Both the position numbers and the translations under genes were made by a program. A stretch of 33,498 nt of DNA from a virus. The notes below the pieces were generated by a model. The model saw only the letters and a list, made by a program, of their open reading frames with translations, was not told the origin of the DNA and ran no database searches. Positions 30,982 to 33,498 of the stretch are shown here, piece by piece. Within the stretch, counting starts at the first letter, position 1; every line of letters starts with the position of its first letter. The DNA lies in the IMG/VR virus record IMGVR_UViG_3300030116_003395, positions 1 to 33,498 of that record. One strand, 5' to 3'.

Positions 30982-31749
30982 TTACTTAGATTTTTCTGCG
31001 GTACAGTGTGGACAATAAAAAATAACGCCTAGATCTCGCCATTTATGACCGGATTTTTCGCAGTTGTAAGGCTCTTTTGGTTTAGTTTCTTCATAAATTT
31101 GTAGCATTAAAGACCAATGTTTAGCAATAGCATAAGGCGATAAAGTCATACCTTTATAATATTCTTTGTATGTATCAACGACTTTTGGTATGTCATCTGG
31201 ATTTATTTCAGCTTCTTTTAATTCTTTAACAACTTTATTCCAACCGGCTCTGTCGGATTTAGTGACAGGTGTTCTACCAATTGCTTCTGTCAATTTTACA
31301 AAAATTACTTTTCCAATATCTTTTCTTTGGTTAATTGACTTTGGTTTGTAGGTCGTAGGCGAACTAGGGGGCAGTTCACTCGTGACCGGCGGTGCTTGAA
31401 TAACAGTATATAAGTTGCTTGTTTGTTCGCCTGTTTCAATATCGTATCTAGCTTCTTTCTTTAAAGCCCCAATTGTTATTAAATGTGTCATAGATCTCTT
31501 AACTGTGCTTTCACTTACTCGCATACGCTTTGATATTGTTGCAATACTCGGATAACACTCGCCAGTATTTTTATCTGCATACCTTTGTAAGATTGCATAA
31601 AGTACTTTACTTTGTGCTGGTATGTCGCAATCTATTATCCACTCCGGTATAATAGAAAAATATATTTGATTTTCAATGGTCGAGGTCGCCTCTGGTTTTT
31701 TTTCAACTCGTTTTTTTCCAGAGGCTTCCTCGTTAGTGACTGAATCCAT
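30982..31749 (-). CDS. Replication initiation-type winged-helix protein, 255 aa
   Basis: Winged helix (residues about 38-118) of the type in phage O-like/DnaD-related initiators: FSIIPEWIIDCDIPAQSKVLY, GECYPSIATISKRMRVSEST and VKRSMTHLITIGALKK. The C-terminal half has helices (KSDRAGWNKVVKELKEAEI, YKGMTLSPYAIAKHW) and ends in a zinc-finger-like C...H...CPHC. It is the last gene of the minus-strand operon and the best candidate for recruiting the host replisome, since no other replication enzyme is encoded. Confidence 0.75.
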   Translation of the reverse strand: MDSVTNEEASGKKRVEKKPEATSTIENQIYFSIIPEWIIDCDIPAQSKVLYAILQRYADKNTGECYPSIATISKRMRVSESTVKRSMTHLITIGALKKEARYDIETGEQTSNLYTVIQAPPVTSELPPSSPTTYKPKSINQRKDIGKVIFVKLTEAIGRTPVTKSDRAGWNKVVKELKEAEINPDDIPKVVDTYKEYYKGMTLSPYAIAKHWSLMLQIYEETKPKEPYNCEKSGHKWRDLGVIFYCPHCTAEKSK

Positions 31750-32124
31750 TTAAAATGGTGTTCCAGTTTCCTCCATTTGTTTTTCACTAGCTTGTTTTGG
31801 ATTTTTCTTATTATCTAATAGTCTTTTTATATTGGCTGAAGCTTCATCAAAAGTTAATTTATCGAGATCTAAATTCTCGCCTACTTCTGATGCAAGTTTT
31901 TTCAATAATCCTAGTTGGTTTTCAGTAGGTTTACCTTTGGTAAATCCACCGGAGTATTGTTTTTTACTTCCAGTATCTAAATCGCTCTTAGATTCCACCA
32001 AGCCAATTAAAATGTCCAAATGTTTTTTTGTGCATTGATCTATTTCATTAGCTTTAATTATCCCATTACTTGCTAAATCAACTGCTCCTTTATAAGCAAC
32101 TGATACCATTATCTCTATATTCAT
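31750..32124 (-). CDS. Small replication-associated protein, 124 aa
   Basis: Function not established. Residues 68-106 (GKPTENQLGLLKKLASEVG...TFDEASANIKRLLD) resemble a short helical module found in phage DNA-metabolism proteins (DUF3072-like pattern, hedged). The last residues METGTPF recall the acidic Pro-Phe tip of single-strand-binding proteins. Ends directly at the start of the initiator gene, and overlaps the winged-helix gene upstream by 4 bp. Confidence 0.6.
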   Translation of the reverse strand: MNIEIMVSVAYKGAVDLASNGIIKANEIDQCTKKHLDILIGLVESKSDLDTGSKKQYSGGFTKGKPTENQLGLLKKLASEVGENLDLDKLTFDEASANIKRLLDNKKNPKQASEKQMEETGTPF

Positions 32125-32387
32125 AATAACTCCATTTGTTTTATTACTATTTTTATTCTATACATAGCCACGTTTCCTTTGTGATTATGTTTATTACAAT
32201 TAGCTTTTTCAATATCATACCCACGCTTCTTTAGATCGCTAACCCTTTGGGCGTAAGTAGGAATAAAAGCTTGAAACCGATTATTACCCTGCTGAAAATG
32301 TGTACCGCAAACCCACTCATTATCTTTAAGTATTGCAAGAACTTTACCCTCATCAGTCGTAATCTTCGGCTCTTTTATAAAAGTCAT
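32121..32387 (-). CDS. Winged-helix protein, 88 aa
   Basis: Contains GKVLAILKDNEWVCGTHF and YAQRVSDLKKRGYDIE, the pattern of small phage winged-helix proteins that read as H-T-H domains (first helix, then recognition helix plus wing). Likely DNA-binding regulator or replication accessory protein. AGAGGTAAG precedes the ATG, and the structured element 32409-32510 lies in its leader. Confidence 0.65.
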   Translation of the reverse strand: MTFIKEPKITTDEGKVLAILKDNEWVCGTHFQQGNNRFQAFIPTYAQRVSDLKKRGYDIEKANCNKHNHKGNVAMYRIKIVIKQMELL

Positions 32388-32408
32388 AACTTACCTCTGT
32401 CTTTTATT

Positions 32409-32510
32409 AGTGGTTATCCCACTGTGAGTGAAGCTCGGCGTGGAATAGGTTAGTATCTTACAATGCGGAGTTGTAAGACCAAACTTCACTCACACTAGGA
32501 TTACCTAGTG
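32409..32510 (-). ncRNA. Structured non-coding element with three hairpins
   Basis: On the minus-strand transcript: hairpin 1 (CACTAGG 32493-32499 with CCTAGTG 32504-32510), an 11-bp perfect closing stem (32423-32433 with 32484-32494) holding an 8-bp hairpin TCTTACAA/TTGTAAGA (32456-32478), and hairpin 3 (AGTGG 32409-32413 with CCACT 32419-32423). Hairpin 1 and the closing stem share two bases, so they compete. Could be an RNA switch in the leader of the winged-helix gene, a small RNA, or a replication origin. Confidence 0.5.
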
Positions 32511-32737
32511 TCTTGCTTTATTTTACTGAAATCTATTTCGCCGTAAACAGCTAATTGATTATCAGCATATTCTAATAATTGCAAAATGCTCTTACCTTTG
32601 TAAAGGATAATTTCCTTATTATGCTTTTCATATACGTACTCGAATACAGCAAGGGGGATAAGGATAAGGGCAAACCATTTACAAAGGTTAAGAGCCAACC
32701 AAATAAAATCCGCTTGTGACATATAGTTATAAGTCAT
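32501..32737 (-). CDS. Small membrane protein, 78 aa
   Basis: One clear transmembrane segment (residues about 11-35, FIWLALNLCKWFALILIPLAV) followed by a soluble charged tail (IILYKGKSILQLLEYADN). No family recognised. ATG overlaps the upstream stop, and its own stop lies in the loop of hairpin 1 of the structured element. Possibly an exclusion or host-takeover protein. Confidence 0.65.
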   Translation of the reverse strand: MTYNYMSQADFIWLALNLCKWFALILIPLAVFEYVYEKHNKEIILYKGKSILQLLEYADNQLAVYGEIDFSKIKQDTR

Positions 32738-33120
32738 TAAAACGGCTTTTCACTTGTTCCACTGATCGCCATATCGTGTTCGATTTCTAGGCGGTCAAGT
32801 TTTTTTAACGTTTCTTTAATAAAGTTATCTAAAACTTTACCAAATATCATAACACCACGTTGTTTACCGACTTCAACGAATCCTTCCGCAAGAATTTGTC
32901 TATTGTCCGGCTCTTTCGCCAATCTTTCAGCGAATTGTATAGTGTTTTTTTCTGCGATCTCGACATAAGCTTTAACTATCGCACCATTTAGTGCTTCAAA
33001 TAGTTCTAGTATCTCGTGATGTCCGCTTGGATAAGATCTAATCGCTTTAAGGATCTCGTTCTTATCGTTATGTTTTTCGACTTCAACATCTAGGTTAAAA
33101 TCTAGGTTTAAATTTGTCAT
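32737..33120 (-). CDS. Hypothetical helical protein, 127 aa
   Basis: First gene of the minus-strand operon, with AAAGGAGTTGT ahead of the ATG. Predominantly helical and charged (EILELFEALNGAIVKAYVEIA, VGKQRGVMIFGKVLDNFIKE). No motif recognised. It ends GTSEKPF, again a Pro-Phe tip. Likely early-expressed. Confidence 0.65.
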   Translation of the reverse strand: MTNLNLDFNLDVEVEKHNDKNEILKAIRSYPSGHHEILELFEALNGAIVKAYVEIAEKNTIQFAERLAKEPDNRQILAEGFVEVGKQRGVMIFGKVLDNFIKETLKKLDRLEIEHDMAISGTSEKPF

Positions 33121-33264
33121 ACAACTCCTTTATCTCTAACCAATAACCAATTCTTCATCATATTAGTATAAAAAGCAATTCATTGTTAAATATATTTTTT
33201 ATATATATTTGATAAATATATATTATTAGGATAAACTCTTGTTATGGTTAGTAAAGGAGAAAAA
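33121..33264. promoter_or_regulatory. Divergent AT-rich control region
   Basis: 144 bp between the outward-reading minus operon and the plus-strand arm, very AT-rich (33185-33230). Holds ATATATATTT-GAT-AAATATATAT (33201-33223), a perfect 10-bp inverted repeat with a 3-base spacer, which fits an operator or an easily melted origin element. AAAGGAG boxes at both ends serve the flanking starts. Confidence 0.6.
33209..33237 (+). promoter_or_regulatory. Candidate sigma70-type promoter for the left arm
   Basis: TTGATA (33209-33214) and TAAACT (33232-33237) separated by 17 bp, 27 bases before the ATG at 33265. The -35 box lies inside the palindrome, so a repressor bound there could shut this promoter. 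Confidence 0.4.
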
Positions 33265-33423
33265 ATGAAGTTTGGTAAAAATGCAAACAAGAAACCAGCT
33301 TTTATGAAATGTGATAATTGCGGGGAAGAAACCACTGGCGAAGATCAAAATCCAGTTAGAGAATTATGGGTTTGTAATGATTGTGTCGAAGAGTGTCAAG
33401 AAAGGGTTGTCTTAGGTTTATGA
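33265..33423 (+). CDS. Zinc-ribbon protein, 52 aa, spanning the contig junction
   Basis: ATG after AAAGGAGAAAAA. Cysteines are arranged CDNC, then CNDC followed by VEEC, a zinc ribbon with one extra Cys, on a Lys-rich N-terminus. Its TGA overlaps the start of the 77-aa gene (position 22 of the window). First gene of the rightward transcript, so possibly an early regulator. Intact when the contig is circularised. Confidence 0.65.
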   Translation: MKFGKNANKKPAFMKCDNCGEETTGEDQNPVRELWVCNDCVEECQERVVLGL

Positions 33424-33498
33424 AATCTGGTACACAAAAAAATCTTGAAAAATTAAATAAGCTTTTAAGTCAAACTGATATTCATTTTGTTGTTAGGA
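33399..33498. repeat. Right copy of the 100-bp contig-end overlap
   Basis: Duplicate of bases 1-100 apart from one base (33497 G for 99 A). Includes the first 79 bases of the 77-aa gene, which therefore appears truncated here only because the window ends. Confidence 0.93.

Noticed and set aside
32423-32494. tRNA gene in the hairpin-rich stretch
   Set aside because: It is about 72 nt long with a closing stem and an anticodon-like arm, but the position before the would-be anticodon is G rather than T, the T-arm GGTTCGA-type sequence is missing, and the closing stem has 11 pairs instead of 7.
1-33498. Integrase, repressor, CRISPR array, insertion sequence
   Set aside because: No recombinase motifs, no regularly spaced repeats and no terminal inverted repeats with transposase were seen. 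The small winged-helix proteins are not clear CI-type repressors.

Overview
The window is an essentially complete genome of a small tailed bacteriophage (siphovirus-type, HK97-like head). The first 100 bases recur at the end with a single mismatch, so the contig closes into a circle of 33,398 bp. It is AT-rich, with very tight gene packing (ATGA, TAATG and GTGA overlaps almost everywhere) and strong AGGAGG-type ribosome binding sites. No integrase, repressor, tRNA, DNA polymerase, helicase or primase is visible, which suggests a virulent or at least non-integrating phage that borrows the host replisome. The host cannot be fixed. Several TATAAT boxes lie only 5-13 nt upstream of start codons (leaderless-type), and the minor tail protein style recalls actinophages and uncultured marine phages, so a low-GC aquatic (perhaps actinobacterial) host is a guess.

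Layout: (1) 1-3125, small hypothetical genes, a Dam-type adenine methyltransferase, a probable small terminase and a chain of tiny overlapping genes, several with zinc-ribbon cysteines. (2) 3106-13224, packaging and head genes in standard order (TerL, portal, MuF-domain protein, prohead protease, major capsid, connector, HK97-gp10-like protein, tail terminator) and two paralogous tail-tube proteins. (3) 13241-22001, tail assembly chaperone with a probable +1 frameshift, tape measure, minor tail proteins, and a duplicated three-gene block (A-B-C, A'-B'-C') of receptor-binding or tip-type proteins. (4) 22001-24159, lysis-associated region: DUF5675-like protein, r1t-like holin, membrane/coiled-coil proteins and cysteine-rich microproteins. 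(5) 24160-24332, a non-coding switch region with a strong hairpin, a palindrome and a promoter candidate. (6) 24333-30981, metallophosphoesterase, a lysozyme-like exported protein, then the most interesting part: ParB-like protein, amino-acid:DNA transferase, GNAT acetyltransferase, FAD enzyme, 5-hydroxymethyluracil-DNA kinase, TET/JBP-like dioxygenase and a PD-(D/E)XK-like nuclease, nearly all overlapping. (7) 33120-30982 on the minus strand, replication/regulation genes with a structured non-coding element at 32409-32510. (8) 33121-33264, an AT-rich divergent control region, then a zinc-ribbon gene that runs across the contig ends.

Taken together, region 6 reads as a compact, self-contained thymidine hypermodification pathway. 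The dioxygenase would oxidise thymine in finished DNA to 5-hydroxymethyluracil, the kinase would activate the hydroxyl, the transferase would attach an amino acid (probably glycine), the flavin enzyme would trim it to an aminomethyl group and the GNAT enzyme would acetylate it. Unlike the well-studied phages M6, ViI or SP10, there is no gene here for making hydroxymethyl-dUMP in the nucleotide pool. The genome also appears to lack the pentamers GTTAC and GTAAC completely, which points to strong pressure from sequence-specific defence.
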